Below, piece by piece: positions 1-9,137 of a stretch of DNA of 64,000 nt. This DNA comes from Psychrobacillus faecigallinarum (lineage in GTDB: Bacteria > Bacillota > Bacilli > Bacillales_A > Planococcaceae): contig NZ_JACSQO010000005.1 of the NCBI RefSeq assembly GCF_014836595.1, positions 1-64,000 on the forward strand, written 5' to 3'. The notes beneath the pieces are model-generated. The model searched no databases. It had not been told where the DNA came from and saw only the letters and a program-made list of their open reading frames with translations. Positions within the stretch are counted from its first letter, which is position 1. Every line of letters starts with the position of its first letter. The translations under genes and the position numbers were made by a program.

Positions 1-21
1 CAACATTTCTAGCTTTATCTC

Positions 22-75
22 TTAAAAGAAAAAAGATTGTAGGCAAAACACCAAAATTCATGGTGTTTGTCTACA
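22..75 (-). terminator. Intrinsic terminator of the LXG toxin/immunity operon
   Basis: An inverted repeat (TGTAG-CAAAACACC pairing with GGTGTTTG-CTACA, 38-75) is followed on the minus strand by a T-rich tract (22-34). It lies downstream of the toxin and immunity genes and would end their transcript. Confidence 0.7.
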
Positions 76-211
76 GTCTGAGAGCTGCTGAAGAAACAGC
101 ATCTACTTTATTTTCTAATTTTCCAAATATAACAATATTCTTTCCAATCCGATACTTAAAAACTGTATTTAAATCCTTTTCACTTGTACACCTTATTTCT
201 ATTATTTCCAA
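71..211 (-). CDS. Possible 46-residue protein after the immunity gene (or remnant)
   Basis: An open frame starts with TTG at 211, inside the last codons of the upstream immunity gene, and stops with TAG at 71. The product would be 46 residues and mixed hydrophilic, with the C-terminal motif GKLENKVDAVSSAALRL. The overlap with the upstream stop would suit translational coupling, but no good Shine-Dalgarno sequence is visible and the stop lies in the arm of the terminator hairpin. It may be the 3' tail of a lost gene rather than a functional ORF. I do not recognise a family. Confidence 0.25.
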   Translation of the reverse strand: MEIIEIRCTSEKDLNTVFKYRIGKNIVIFGKLENKVDAVSSAALRL

Positions 212-552
212 CCGTTAAATTCTAAGAATTTATCTGGTATTCTTAATTCAAGCTGTTGTTCCAGTTCTCTTAAAAAGACATTCATATTTGCTTTATCGAA
301 CCATTGCTGACTATTATCTAATCCTATGCTAGACTTCCCATAGTTTATAGCACAACCAAAGCTGCCTCTATCATAGGTTAACGTAATGATGAAGTATTTA
401 TATGCTTGAAAATCTATGGAAAACGTTTGATGAGGTGTATCTGTTAAGTTATAGATTGAGTAATTATCTACTCGGTCTCCGAAATACTCTCTCATTGCTT
501 TAGTAAATATCTTTGCAGTGTCCTTTGCAGTGACAGTATTATCTTTCTGCAT
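202..552 (-). CDS. Putative immunity protein for the adjacent LXG toxin
   Basis: A 116-residue protein is read if translation starts at ATG 552. That codon has GAAGGAGGAA at an ideal distance; an upstream in-frame ATG at 573 has no such site. The gene overlaps the 3' end of the LXG toxin gene (stop at 539), so the pair is probably translationally coupled, which is the usual layout of toxin-immunity cassettes. The protein is soluble with no signal peptide or membrane segment, rich in aromatic residues (YSIYNLT, FNGWK end), and looks like a compact alpha/beta fold. I do not recognise a named immunity family. The role is inferred from position and size alone. Confidence 0.6.
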   Translation of the reverse strand: MQKDNTVTAKDTAKIFTKAMREYFGDRVDNYSIYNLTDTPHQTFSIDFQAYKYFIITLTYDRGSFGCAINYGKSSIGLDNSQQWFDKANMNVFLRELEQQLELRIPDKFLEFNGWK

Positions 553-2239
553 ACCACATTCCTCCTTCTTCAATTAGTTCAGTAAAGCCATGCTCCTTTT
601 TTAAATATTCCCACTCCTGGTTAAGATAGCTTCCTTTGTAGTCATTGGGATTGTGAGAAAACCTTATTGCTTTGCCACTAGCAACAGCATCATCTAATGC
701 TGGTACATTTAGGTAATCAAACATCTCTTGGTCGGACAAGTTATATTTTCTTTGAATTGTACCCCAGTCGCCTCCCAAATCAAAGTAAGTGGAATTATTT
801 CCAGCTCTAGCAATATAAGAATCTGGTCCCGGCTTAGTCCAGTCTTCTTTTCCATTCTTGACAGAGGGCGTATATTTTCCAAGCGTCATAGAGCTTGCAT
901 CTGGATTATGAATAGAGGCACCTCTTATATGTTGAAATTCCTCTACTGGTATTTTATTACCTACTCTACCATCGACAATCTTTATTCCTCTAGCCTCAAG
1001 TACATCATCTATTTTATTTGTAGGGATATCATCAACATTGTCACCTAGTTTAGCTAATTTCCCCAACTTTGTTAACTTACCTACTGGTATAAATCCAGCA
1101 GCCGCTAGCCCTCTTTCCCATAAAGAAGAATCTTGACCAAAAAGAGCTTTAACGTCATCTAAAATGAGAAAGTCTAATATCCCTTTTGTCAATTTCATTT
1201 CTTCCTCTACCTGTGCATCCATTAACTTTCTTAGGAATAATTCCTTTTCCCCGTCAGACAAGGATGAAATATATTCAATATATTCATCTTCCCCTAATTT
1301 ATAAGCTTCTTTTGGAGACAATATTTCCTCTTTTACTTCCGAGACAATCTCGTAATAAATGGTGCCGTCTCCTTTTAAACTATATTCTTTAATTACAAGT
1401 CCATTTTCATATTCGTGATAATTTATTAAAGTGAAATCACCAAATAATTCTCGCTCTACCGTTCTTTCTAGCTTACCCTTCATTAAATTAAAGGTATCTG
1501 CCGATAGCTCAGTGCCAATCAGCTTTTCATGTTCATTTTTAATTGAACAACTTAAAATAGGATACGTTTGAGTTTCTAATGCAACTGTTAGCTCGCTATT
1601 GACCGATAGTAAATTCCATTTATTATTTTGAAAGTCTTTATCTGTTAGTCCACTTTGCATTAATGCCTCTATATCAGTAACCCAGTTTTCCATTAAGCTT
1701 ATACCATTTTCAATAGTTAACAAGGCAGTATACTGTGTATTATCAAACTCATATAGTTTATCTAATGTGTCATCTTTTTTAGTTCTAGATCTTACAACTC
1801 CATCCTGCACATCACTATCATCCAGATGAGGTAGCGAAACAATATCAGAGACCTGATCTATAATGCTATTTGTCGCTTCTACTAAATTTTTTGTAAGATC
1901 TGAGATCATCTTGAGTCCTTCTTCTATTTCACCATCCATATATCTTTCAACCATATGTCCTGCGGTACTTGGTTCAAGTGAAAGTAATGCGTTCTCGGTG
2001 GACTGCAGCACTCGTTTATATTCCGTAGTAAAAAGTTGAAAAAATTCAAGGAAGGGTAAGTGACACTCCTCATAAAAAGCCCGGATGGAATTCCCTCCGC
2101 GCCCTTTTAGTACTTCGTTCATACCAACTAACCCTTTAATATTTTGATGAATAGTCTCTGTTTCCGTTTGAAGTCTATCAAGCATAGAAATATTATCTTT
2201 TAACCCTATTTGTAATTGATCGACATCTAATACCTTCAT
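539..2239 (-). CDS. LXG-domain polymorphic toxin
   Basis: This 566-residue protein has the three-part layout of LXG toxins, which Bacillota export by the type VII (Esx/Yuk) pathway against competing cells. Residues about 1-200 form the helical LXG domain (MKVLDVDQL start; KGRGGNSIRAFYEE motif typical of the family). Residues about 360-400 are a pre-toxin segment with ALFGQDSSLWERGLAAAGF followed by GKLTKLGKLAKLG. Residues about 470-566 are a variable toxin tail with KPGPDSYIARAG, YNLSDQEMFDYL, ALDDAVASGKAIRFSHNP and a WYAER end. I recognise the tail as a recurrent LXG C-terminal module but cannot assign its activity. The start ATG 2239 has GGGAGG 6-7 bases upstream. The immunity-like gene overlaps its stop codon. 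No partner small LXG-associated helical proteins precede it here. Confidence 0.85.
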   Translation of the reverse strand: MKVLDVDQLQIGLKDNISMLDRLQTETETIHQNIKGLVGMNEVLKGRGGNSIRAFYEECHLPFLEFFQLFTTEYKRVLQSTENALLSLEPSTAGHMVERYMDGEIEEGLKMISDLTKNLVEATNSIIDQVSDIVSLPHLDDSDVQDGVVRSRTKKDDTLDKLYEFDNTQYTALLTIENGISLMENWVTDIEALMQSGLTDKDFQNNKWNLLSVNSELTVALETQTYPILSCSIKNEHEKLIGTELSADTFNLMKGKLERTVERELFGDFTLINYHEYENGLVIKEYSLKGDGTIYYEIVSEVKEEILSPKEAYKLGEDEYIEYISSLSDGEKELFLRKLMDAQVEEEMKLTKGILDFLILDDVKALFGQDSSLWERGLAAAGFIPVGKLTKLGKLAKLGDNVDDIPTNKIDDVLEARGIKIVDGRVGNKIPVEEFQHIRGASIHNPDASSMTLGKYTPSVKNGKEDWTKPGPDSYIARAGNNSTYFDLGGDWGTIQRKYNLSDQEMFDYLNVPALDDAVASGKAIRFSHNPNDYKGSYLNQEWEYLKKEHGFTELIEEGGMWYAER

Positions 2240-2419
2240 AAGCTCCCTCCCATATCCATTTTATTGATAATATTGTATTCCATTTATTAGGATAAATGGA
2301 AATGAGAGATAGATATATATATAAAATAATTCTTATGTCGGAAAGTCAGATGAAATAATCATTACTAAAGACTTCTCACATTGTATATTTATGATGTGTT
2401 TTATCTTGTTTTATTAAAG

Positions 2420-5400
2420 TTACTCTCCTATCAAAACTTCTAAAATGTCTTCTTCGCTCATACTAATGAGCATATCCTTTTCGGAATGAATAACTTCCTC
2501 GATTAGACTTTGTTTTCTGTGTTGAAGCTGGGTTATTTTCTCTTCAATGGTACCCTTCGCAACTAGTCGAATGACTTGAACCTCATTTGTTTGTCCCATA
2601 CGGTGGGCGCGGTCAGCAGCCTGCTGTTCAACAGCTGGGTTCCACCATAAATCGTACAGGATAACCGTATCTGCTCCAGTAAGGTTGAGACCAGTACCCC
2701 CTGCCTTTAATGACACGAGAAATAAGTCACCCTCACCGTTATTGAAACGTTCGCATAGACTGACACGTTCAACTGGAGGGGTTTGTCCGTCTATATAAAA
2801 GTAAGGTGCACCCTGTTTGACAAGCTGTCTCCGAATGATTGCTAGCATTTGAGTAAACTGTGAGAAAACAAGCACTCGTCTACCGGTCATACGACAATCC
2901 TCTAGAATCTCCATCAGTTGTTCATACTTTGCCGAGCTACCCTCATAGCCTTCAACAAATAGTGCTGGGTGGCAGCATAACTGTCTAAGTCTTGTGAGTC
3001 CCGCTAGAAACTTGATACGATTTTTTCGAAAGGTTTTTTTCTTCAAATGCTTCAGAGCATCATGCTTTAGCTCTGCCAAATGAGCTGCATAAAGCTTTTT
3101 CTGCTCCACCTGAAGCTCGGAGTAGATAACCATCTCGGTTTTCTTAGGCAGCTCTTCTAAAACATCTTTTTTCATACGACGCAATATAAATGGGCGAACC
3201 TGCTTCGCTATATGCTCTCTTCTCATTTCACTGAATTCTCTTCTGTTTGGCAATAGACCAGGAAATACTACGTAGAAAATAGACCATAGCTCGTCTAAGG
3301 AATTTTCTATCGGTGTTCCAGTAAGTGCAAATCGATGCTTGGCCTGTAGCATTTTTACCGCCCTAGCCGTCTTCGTCATAGGATTTTTAAATGCTTGTGC
3401 CTCATCAAAAAACACCGTATGAAAGAACATATCCCGATAACGGTCAGTATCCATTCTCAATGTAGGATAGGAGGTAACAATGACATCCGCATCTGTTGCA
3501 GTGAGCCATGCTGTATTTCTGTCCGCCTTACTACCGTCAATAATTCGTGCATCTATATGGGATGCGAACTTCTCTAACTCGTTTGTCCAGTTATAAAGCA
3601 GTGAGGCTGGGGATACTACTAATATTGGTTGCTTCCGTGCCCGAACTCCAGGTAGCACTGATTCTATAAAAGCAATGCTTTGCAGCGTTTTTCCCAGGCC
3701 CATATCGTCTGCGAGTATACCTCCAAATCCATAGGATGCCATAAGCTTAAACCATCTGTATCCTGCTTTTTGATAATCTCGTAGTACATTTTCTAACCCT
3801 GTTGGCACATTCTCTTCTAAATTTGCAGGGTCGTTTAAGTTTTTTAGAAGCTTCGCAAATTGTAAACCAGGCTCTAGTAAATCTCCATGACTCAACGACT
3901 GTGCAATTTGCATTCCTTTTAGGAGTGGAACTTTCATTCCTTCTCGGAAATGTTCACTGCTTACCTCCATATCCTCCATGAATCTTGCGAGATCCAAAAA
4001 TTCGGGTGTTTCAAGCGATACTAAATTGCCATTTGGTATTCGATAAAATTTTCTTTTCTCTTCAATGGCTGTCATAAGGTGCTGAATTTCTTTTTCTTTT
4101 ATACCATCCAGCTCGAACCGAAACTCTAGCCATTCTGTTCTTTCCTTCATCTCAATTCTTATCTTCGGACCCGTATATTCTTTTATAACTCGTATCTTTA
4201 CAGCAGTAGAAGCATATACCTGCACCCATTTTTCCACGTTAGGCAGTACATAGTATAGGAAGTTATATTCGTCTTCCTCATCCATCAAGAAAAATCCCCC
4301 TGGTGTTTGGGTAAACCCACAGTCCAATAGGAGCTTCATGATTTCAAGCTCCTTTTCTCTTTGACGCCGCACTCCAGGAAAATGAGTAAAGGATTCCTCT
4401 GTTTCTTCACAGGGATTGACTAGCAGATGGCCATAATGGAATTCTAAGCCTGCTAGCAGTCGATTTTTTACCCTATCTAAAAATAACTTGGCCTTGAGTG
4501 GTGTCTCACCCATCCTTTTGGAAATAGGCTCCGCTATATATACCTGACCAAGCTTCATCAAGCCCGGCAAGACTGTTTTCATGAAATGGTCTATATTCTT
4601 CTCAAGAATAACTAGCTCGTGCTTCCCGGACTGATCCAGCATGCTTTTGAGTTCAGCGAGTCTGCTTGCTTCCTCTGGCTGAAGTTTATACAGCACCCCC
4701 TTGGAGAAGGCATAGCCGTAAGATCGGAAAACAGTCACTAAATCTAGACCTTTTACGTTTAACTGATAATCAGGCTTCTTCGCTTCATCAAATTCAAAAC
4801 GAATAGGCAGCTCTTGTCCAAGCTGAATACCTTCATAATATAGATCATTATGCAGAAACTTGACCCTTGGTGCTTTTACAAGTAAAGGTAGGAGTCGCTC
4901 CCAATCCGATACCGAGATAAGTAAGATATCCTCTTGTATATTAGCCTTACTATTTAAGCGCTGACTTTTCATTAGTAATTGAAGTACCTCATCCGTTTCC
5001 TTTGAAAAGCTATAAATTTCCGGTGAGTAGAAGCTGCCTGTAGAATATTCGAAAGGCCTTCTTCTTTCCATCTCGTTTAAAAACTTCGCTACTTGCTTGA
5101 TTTCATGAAAGGATTCGAGACCAATAGCTAACTGTATACCGAATCCATATGCTTCATCATCCAAGGGTACTGAACAGCAAGTAAACTCCATCTCCAAAAT
5201 CTTTCTTTCATCAAAATGTAGTTGCTTACCTATAGGTGGCGATGTCTTTTTTTCAAACAAATTCAGCATTTTTTCTGCCAAATAATTATCTATTCGTTGC
5301 TTCTCTTCAATTGCAATTAGAACAGCAGCAATATGCTGACAATAGGTGGAAATGAATCCTACTGGGGGACATGTACAAGTTGCTACAACCTCTCCAGCAG

Positions 5401-5584
5401 AGTCAGCTTTTATAGTAACAATGAAATCTTCTCCAGCCTTCACAGTAGCCTCCATCACCTGTTGATTGTTCGGGCTAGGATGAAGATGTACCTTATCCGC
5501 AAGAAAATAAGCCTTACCCTTTTTATAAGCAGTAATGCCACATAGTTCTTTAATTTTCTTTTCGTTTATTGTACTTTTCATCAT
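2420..5584 (-). CDS. SWIM zinc-finger SNF2-family helicase/ATPase
   Basis: A 1054-residue Swi2/Snf2 protein, ATP-driven and double-stranded-DNA translocating in this family. Order of parts: a SWIM zinc finger around residues 60-80 (CTC then CQH); a bacterial SNF2-associated middle region; RecA-like lobe 1 with GGILADDMGLGKT near 625 and FFDEAQAFKN (DEAQ box) near 728; and lobe 2 with VFSQFTQML, LKAGGTGLNLTGADTVI and QQAADRAHRMGQ (motif VI) near 990. All catalytic motifs look intact. The start is ATG 5584 (a second ATG follows) with AAAGGG upstream. It stands alone between the two toxin cassettes, on the same strand. Its cellular role is not established; relatives such as B. subtilis YwqA have been linked to DNA repair or transcription recycling. 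Membership is certain, function is not. Confidence 0.93.
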   Translation of the reverse strand: MMKSTINEKKIKELCGITAYKKGKAYFLADKVHLHPSPNNQQVMEATVKAGEDFIVTIKADSAGEVVATCTCPPVGFISTYCQHIAAVLIAIEEKQRIDNYLAEKMLNLFEKKTSPPIGKQLHFDERKILEMEFTCCSVPLDDEAYGFGIQLAIGLESFHEIKQVAKFLNEMERRRPFEYSTGSFYSPEIYSFSKETDEVLQLLMKSQRLNSKANIQEDILLISVSDWERLLPLLVKAPRVKFLHNDLYYEGIQLGQELPIRFEFDEAKKPDYQLNVKGLDLVTVFRSYGYAFSKGVLYKLQPEEASRLAELKSMLDQSGKHELVILEKNIDHFMKTVLPGLMKLGQVYIAEPISKRMGETPLKAKLFLDRVKNRLLAGLEFHYGHLLVNPCEETEESFTHFPGVRRQREKELEIMKLLLDCGFTQTPGGFFLMDEEDEYNFLYYVLPNVEKWVQVYASTAVKIRVIKEYTGPKIRIEMKERTEWLEFRFELDGIKEKEIQHLMTAIEEKRKFYRIPNGNLVSLETPEFLDLARFMEDMEVSSEHFREGMKVPLLKGMQIAQSLSHGDLLEPGLQFAKLLKNLNDPANLEENVPTGLENVLRDYQKAGYRWFKLMASYGFGGILADDMGLGKTLQSIAFIESVLPGVRARKQPILVVSPASLLYNWTNELEKFASHIDARIIDGSKADRNTAWLTATDADVIVTSYPTLRMDTDRYRDMFFHTVFFDEAQAFKNPMTKTARAVKMLQAKHRFALTGTPIENSLDELWSIFYVVFPGLLPNRREFSEMRREHIAKQVRPFILRRMKKDVLEELPKKTEMVIYSELQVEQKKLYAAHLAELKHDALKHLKKKTFRKNRIKFLAGLTRLRQLCCHPALFVEGYEGSSAKYEQLMEILEDCRMTGRRVLVFSQFTQMLAIIRRQLVKQGAPYFYIDGQTPPVERVSLCERFNNGEGDLFLVSLKAGGTGLNLTGADTVILYDLWWNPAVEQQAADRAHRMGQTNEVQVIRLVAKGTIEEKITQLQHRKQSLIEEVIHSEKDMLISMSEEDILEVLIGE

Positions 5585-5678
5585 CTAAAACCCTTTCTAT
5601 GTTTCTGTTAGCTCTATTTTAGCATGATAGGAATGTTTGTGCGTCCTGTACATACCTTTACCATTTCTAAACGAAAAG

Positions 5679-5708
5679 AAAAGGACGCCCATTGTTGGAC
5701 ACCCTTTT
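5679..5708 (-). terminator. Terminator of the second toxin/immunity cassette
   Basis: On the minus strand AAAAGGGTGTCCA pairs with TGGGCGTCCTTTT (13 pairs including wobbles, ACAA loop), followed by CTTTTC. It sits below the DUF2185 and ankyrin immunity genes. Confidence 0.65.
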
Positions 5709-5767
5709 CCTCCTCTTATTTAGCTTCTAAAATTTCTTGTAAGTTTTCTACTGCCAGCTTATTACCT

Positions 5768-6106
5768 CTATGCTAGAATTTGCTCAATTGATGTTGTCTT
5801 ATCAGCCACTAAATCATAAAAACCGATGTGTACGTTTTCTTCATATACCCAAAATAAATCTGTCCCATATGGTGCTTCAAAAATTTCTAGCATCTGAGGT
5901 GCCAGTGAATAGATAGTTTCGGCATTCACAATGACAAAATTATCAGGATTGTTCACATATTCATCATCGTCTAACTCCGAAAAAATATTCCATCCGTTTA
6001 ATTGAGGAATTGTACTCGGTTCTCTAAAGCTATATCGGATGGGTACACCATTCAATACGTTTTTGGATATCATGAAACCGCCATATGCATCATTTCTATT
6101 ATCCAT
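5768..6106 (-). CDS. DUF2185 family probable immunity protein
   Basis: A 112-residue soluble protein with the DUF2185 signature GGFMISKNVLNGVPIRYSFR near the start and an acidic middle (SELDDDEYV). DUF2185 proteins are recurrent immunity-type genes in polymorphic toxin loci. ATG 6106 is chosen because AAGGAG lies 7 bases upstream; the in-frame ATG at 6112 is too close to it. The gene overlaps the stop of the ankyrin gene (6099), implying coupling. With the ankyrin gene it forms a string of orphan immunity genes behind a broken toxin. A short in-frame stretch just downstream (5716-5765, ending ENLQEILEAK) may be the tail of another deleted gene. Confidence 0.75.
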   Translation of the reverse strand: MDNRNDAYGGFMISKNVLNGVPIRYSFREPSTIPQLNGWNIFSELDDDEYVNNPDNFVIVNAETIYSLAPQMLEIFEAPYGTDLFWVYEENVHIGFYDLVADKTTSIEQILA

Positions 6107-6635
6107 GCTCATACTCCTTTACTATTTCCAAGAAGTCATTTCTCCAAGGAAACTCTTTCGCGTAGTCTAGAATCGATTTATTAAAAGTATCCTTTATATT
6201 TACATCCGATCCCTTTTCCACTAAATAATAATAAATATCCTTCATATCCTCTGTAGTGTTTTTATTGACTGTTATCGCATATTTTAATGGTATAGAGTTA
6301 AATTTGTCCACGGCATTTACGTCCACACCATTTTCTACTAGTAGTCTAACAACCGTTTCCATATAATCTTTTGGACCTTTCATAATGTTAAAGAAAAAAG
6401 TATGGAGAGCATTTCTATTATACAAAGAGTCTGTAAAGGAGACGTCTATGCCGTCTTTTAATAGATATTTAGTAATGGCAAGCTTATCCTCGGGATTCTT
6501 ATCATTAAGCATTGCGGTAGACAACAAGTTAAACTTACTATGCGGATTAATCTGATTTGCCTCTCCGTTATAAAAATTTTTAAAATCCTCAAAGGTTCCC
6601 TTAAGTACTGCATCAAACACATTTGTAATTTTCAT
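6099..6635 (-). CDS. Ankyrin-repeat protein, probable immunity protein
   Basis: A 178-residue protein made of ankyrin-like repeats: units centred on FNLLSTAMLND, YNRNALHTFF, VRLLVENGVDVNAVDKFNSI and YYLVEKGSDVNIKDTFNKS. There is no signal peptide or membrane segment. Ankyrin proteins of this size are common immunity-type partners of toxins with HNH/GH-E nuclease tails, and this gene begins 7 bases after the decayed GH-E toxin reading frame ends. That makes it the probable cognate immunity protein, retained although the toxin looks broken. The start is ATG 6635, preceded by GGGAAATGATAAGGAT, a moderate ribosome binding site. The repeat fold is clear; the immunity role is inferred from context. 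Confidence 0.75.
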   Translation of the reverse strand: MKITNVFDAVLKGTFEDFKNFYNGEANQINPHSKFNLLSTAMLNDKNPEDKLAITKYLLKDGIDVSFTDSLYNRNALHTFFFNIMKGPKDYMETVVRLLVENGVDVNAVDKFNSIPLKYAITVNKNTTEDMKDIYYYLVEKGSDVNIKDTFNKSILDYAKEFPWRNDFLEIVKEYEHG

Positions 6636-6642
6636 ATCCTTA

Positions 6643-7540
6643 TCATTTCCCTTCGAATTTACGACTTCTATTTGCTCCAGGACTCTCTATCCTAAAGTTT
6701 TCAGGATTAAACTGGAACTCTTTCAATTCTTCTAAGGTTATTTCACGATTCCTATATTTTTCAAACATAGGATGATACTCATATCCCTGTCGATGTCCAA
6801 AGTCTACTGCACCTTTTCTTGGTAGACCTGGCTTCCAATCAAGGACCTCCATCGTATTAGGATCACGTAAAATGCCATCAGGTCCAACATTGTTTTCATA
6901 TACATTCCGTTCAAATTCTATTTTTTTGTCCCCTGATAATTGTGGTCTACCTCGTGGTTTTCCATTTTTAATATATGGTCCATTTTCAATAGGAGGTAAC
7001 TTATCTACAATTTTAGAAGCATCTCCCACCTTATCTGCAGCTTTTGAGGCATCAACGGCATTGTCTATAGCTTTTACAGCTGTTGCGCCACCTTTTACTG
7101 CTTTTCCTACAGGAAGAGGGATAAGGGAGGCAGCAGCTATTCCTTTATCCAAAAAAGACGCATTTGGATCGGTTAATGTTCGGAAATCATCCATAAATAG
7201 AAAGTCAGCGGTAGCTTCAAAAAAGTTTTTGTCTTTAGGTTTATTCGCCTGTGCTTCCTCTACCTTGGATACTATTTCATATTGAATTGGGGCTGATTCG
7301 TTAGTTTGAAATTCTTTTACAATAAGTCCGTTGTCATAAATATGATACCTGACAAATAATGTAGTTTCATCTGGCTCACCCTCAACCGATTTAACCCTAC
7401 CATTTTCCATAATACTCCGTATCTCAGAATCGATTTCTGTTCCTACTAACTCATCTATATTATCTATTCGCTTCGAAATTTACATCTGTTAGACCAGACA
7501 TAAATATGGATTCTATTTTAGAGATCCATTGATTCATCAT
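6643..7540 (-). pseudogene. Decayed LXG toxin remnant with GH-E nuclease tail
   Basis: Two reading frames together match the middle and end of the LXG toxin at 539-2239. From 7540 to 7460 the frame reads NQWISKIESIFMSGLTD (compare NWVTDIEALMQSGLTD in the intact toxin) and then hits a stop. The match resumes one frame over near 7472 with RIDNIDELVGTEIDSEIRS, skipping about 30 residues. The long open part (7410-6643) carries the pre-toxin segment (FLFMDDFRTLTDPNASFLDKGIAAASLIP) and a GH-E type HNH/Endo VII nuclease tail (VDFGHRQGYEYHPMFEKY, PENFRIESPGANRSRKFEGK). The N-terminal LXG export domain is absent. It is either a silent C-terminal cassette of the orphan module type or a degraded toxin. 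The cysteine-free nuclease tail itself looks intact. Confidence 0.75.
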
Positions 7541-7654
7541 CTAAATCCCTTCCCAGGTGTCCTTTTCATTTGTGCTACACGCTTATCTCTATTTTATCAC
7601 TTTTGAAATTTAGGCTTGATTATAAATACCTTTCATGCCTTACATTTAAAATGC

Positions 7655-7688
7655 AAAAAAGATTGCCCCTACCTAGGGACAATCCTCT
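7655..7688 (-). terminator. Terminator of the YfcC-type transporter gene
   Basis: Minus strand GATTGTCCCTA pairs with TAGGGGCAATC and is followed by TTTTTT. It lies about 50 bases below the transporter stop codon. Confidence 0.8.
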
Positions 7689-7736
7689 CATATATACTTA
7701 GTTTAAAATAGATTATTCACCTTACAAAGCGAACAT

Positions 7737-9134
7737 TTAGGAAATACCAATGGCAACAGCCACTAGTAATGCAAAGCATGCAATAATAGCCCAGCCAAGA
7801 ATCATTTTCCATATAAATTTTACCCATCGTTCATAAGGAATACCAGCAACAGCCAAATAACCCATCAAAGCTGAAGAAGTAGGAATAATTGAATTGGTAA
7901 TAGAGTCTCCATATTGGAATGCTAATACCGCCACTTGTCTTTCAAGGCCTAGCAGATCTGTTATAGGAATCATTATTGGCATTGTAGCTGCTGCCTGACC
8001 ACTACCAGAGGATATAAATAAGTTAAGCACTGCTTGAATAAATAACATGCCGATCACACTAATTGATTGAGGAAGATTACCAATACCTTCTGCAGCATAA
8101 TACACGATAGTGTCTATAATCTTCCCTTCCTCTAATACGACGGTAATTGCACGTGCAAATCCAACAATTAATGCACCAAATGTTACCGCTTTTGCTCCGT
8201 CAATAAAAGAGTCAAAAATACGTGTAGTGTTTAGACCACCTAGTAATCCTGCTATAATTCCCATTATTAAAAACGAGGCTGCCAGCTCAGTGATAAACCA
8301 TTCCCAGTTAAAAACTCCATAAATATTAAATCCTATTCCAATAGCCATTGTCAAAAAAACTAGCTTGTGTTTACCTGTCAGTTTAGCAAAGTTTTTCATA
8401 TCTGCATTAACTTCTTTTTGTTCAATATCATATATAACGCTAAGTTCAGGGTTTCGCTTCACCTTGAAGGCATAGCGCATCACATACCAAATCGCAAAGC
8501 CCAAAACTAATATGTATACAGCGAAACGAAAGCCAATACCCGAAAATAAAGGTACATCGGCTAACGACTGTGCTACACCTACCGTAAATGGATTTAACAT
8601 ACCTCCAAAAAATCCACTAGCAGCTCCAAGTGTAATCATTGCTGTACCTGTCACTGCATCAAAACCCATTCCTCGAGCTATTGCTATTCCAATTGGGACA
8701 AAAATGATGGCTTCCTCTGCCATCCCCATAGTAAATCCTCCTATAGAAAAGAGAATCATACTCATTGGAATCAGAAGCTTTTCTTTACCTTCTAAAGCAC
8801 GTACTCCTTTATACACTCCAGCTTCAATAGCACCAGTTTTATGGATGATTCCAAATACACCACTTACTAAAAAGATATAGAAAATAATTTGTGCGCCTTT
8901 TTCTAAACCCATCGGAATAGCTGTAAACAGCTCAAAAAAGCTCACTGGATCGCTCTCTATTTCTTTGTAACTTCCATCTACTACAAGCGTTCTCCCTGAT
9001 TCTTCATCTTCTACTCGTTCAAACTCTCCTGCGGGTACTACATAAGAAGCTAGTCCGGCAATTATAATAATAGTAAATATTAATGTATATGTGTGCGGTA
9101 CCTTAAACCAGGACCTTTTCTTTTTTTCTCTCAT
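7737..9134 (-). CDS. YfcC family (DcuC superfamily) membrane transporter
   Basis: A 465-residue polytopic membrane protein with about 12 hydrophobic segments. It opens with the basic tail MREKKKRSWFKVPHTYTLIF and an early extracytoplasmic loop (AGEFERVEDEESGRT) typical of the YfcC branch. The family includes putative arginine/ornithine-type antiporters and short-chain carboxylate carriers; the substrate cannot be read from sequence. Conserved re-entrant-type motifs are seen in GGFTMGMAEEAIIFVPIG and SSGSGQAAATMPIMIP. ATG 9134 is preferred over the TTG at 9137. It is transcribed away from the liv-type importer, from the shared intergenic region, and has its own terminator. Confidence 0.85.
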   Translation of the reverse strand: MREKKKRSWFKVPHTYTLIFTIIIIAGLASYVVPAGEFERVEDEESGRTLVVDGSYKEIESDPVSFFELFTAIPMGLEKGAQIIFYIFLVSGVFGIIHKTGAIEAGVYKGVRALEGKEKLLIPMSMILFSIGGFTMGMAEEAIIFVPIGIAIARGMGFDAVTGTAMITLGAASGFFGGMLNPFTVGVAQSLADVPLFSGIGFRFAVYILVLGFAIWYVMRYAFKVKRNPELSVIYDIEQKEVNADMKNFAKLTGKHKLVFLTMAIGIGFNIYGVFNWEWFITELAASFLIMGIIAGLLGGLNTTRIFDSFIDGAKAVTFGALIVGFARAITVVLEEGKIIDTIVYYAAEGIGNLPQSISVIGMLFIQAVLNLFISSGSGQAAATMPIMIPITDLLGLERQVAVLAFQYGDSITNSIIPTSSALMGYLAVAGIPYERWVKFIWKMILGWAIIACFALLVAVAIGIS

Positions 9135-9137
9135 CAA

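Noticed and set aside
552..573. Longer N-terminus for the immunity protein from ATG 573
   Set aside because: The strong GGAGG lies between the two ATGs, so it serves the ATG at 552.
5716..5765. In-frame tail reading ENLQEILEAK after the DUF2185 gene
   Set aside because: Only about 17 codons with a stop just before them; it may be a gene relic but is too short to call.
8110..8880. Plus-strand frames opposite the YfcC-type transporter
   Set aside because: They are antisense shadows of a conserved membrane protein gene, with no ribosome sites.
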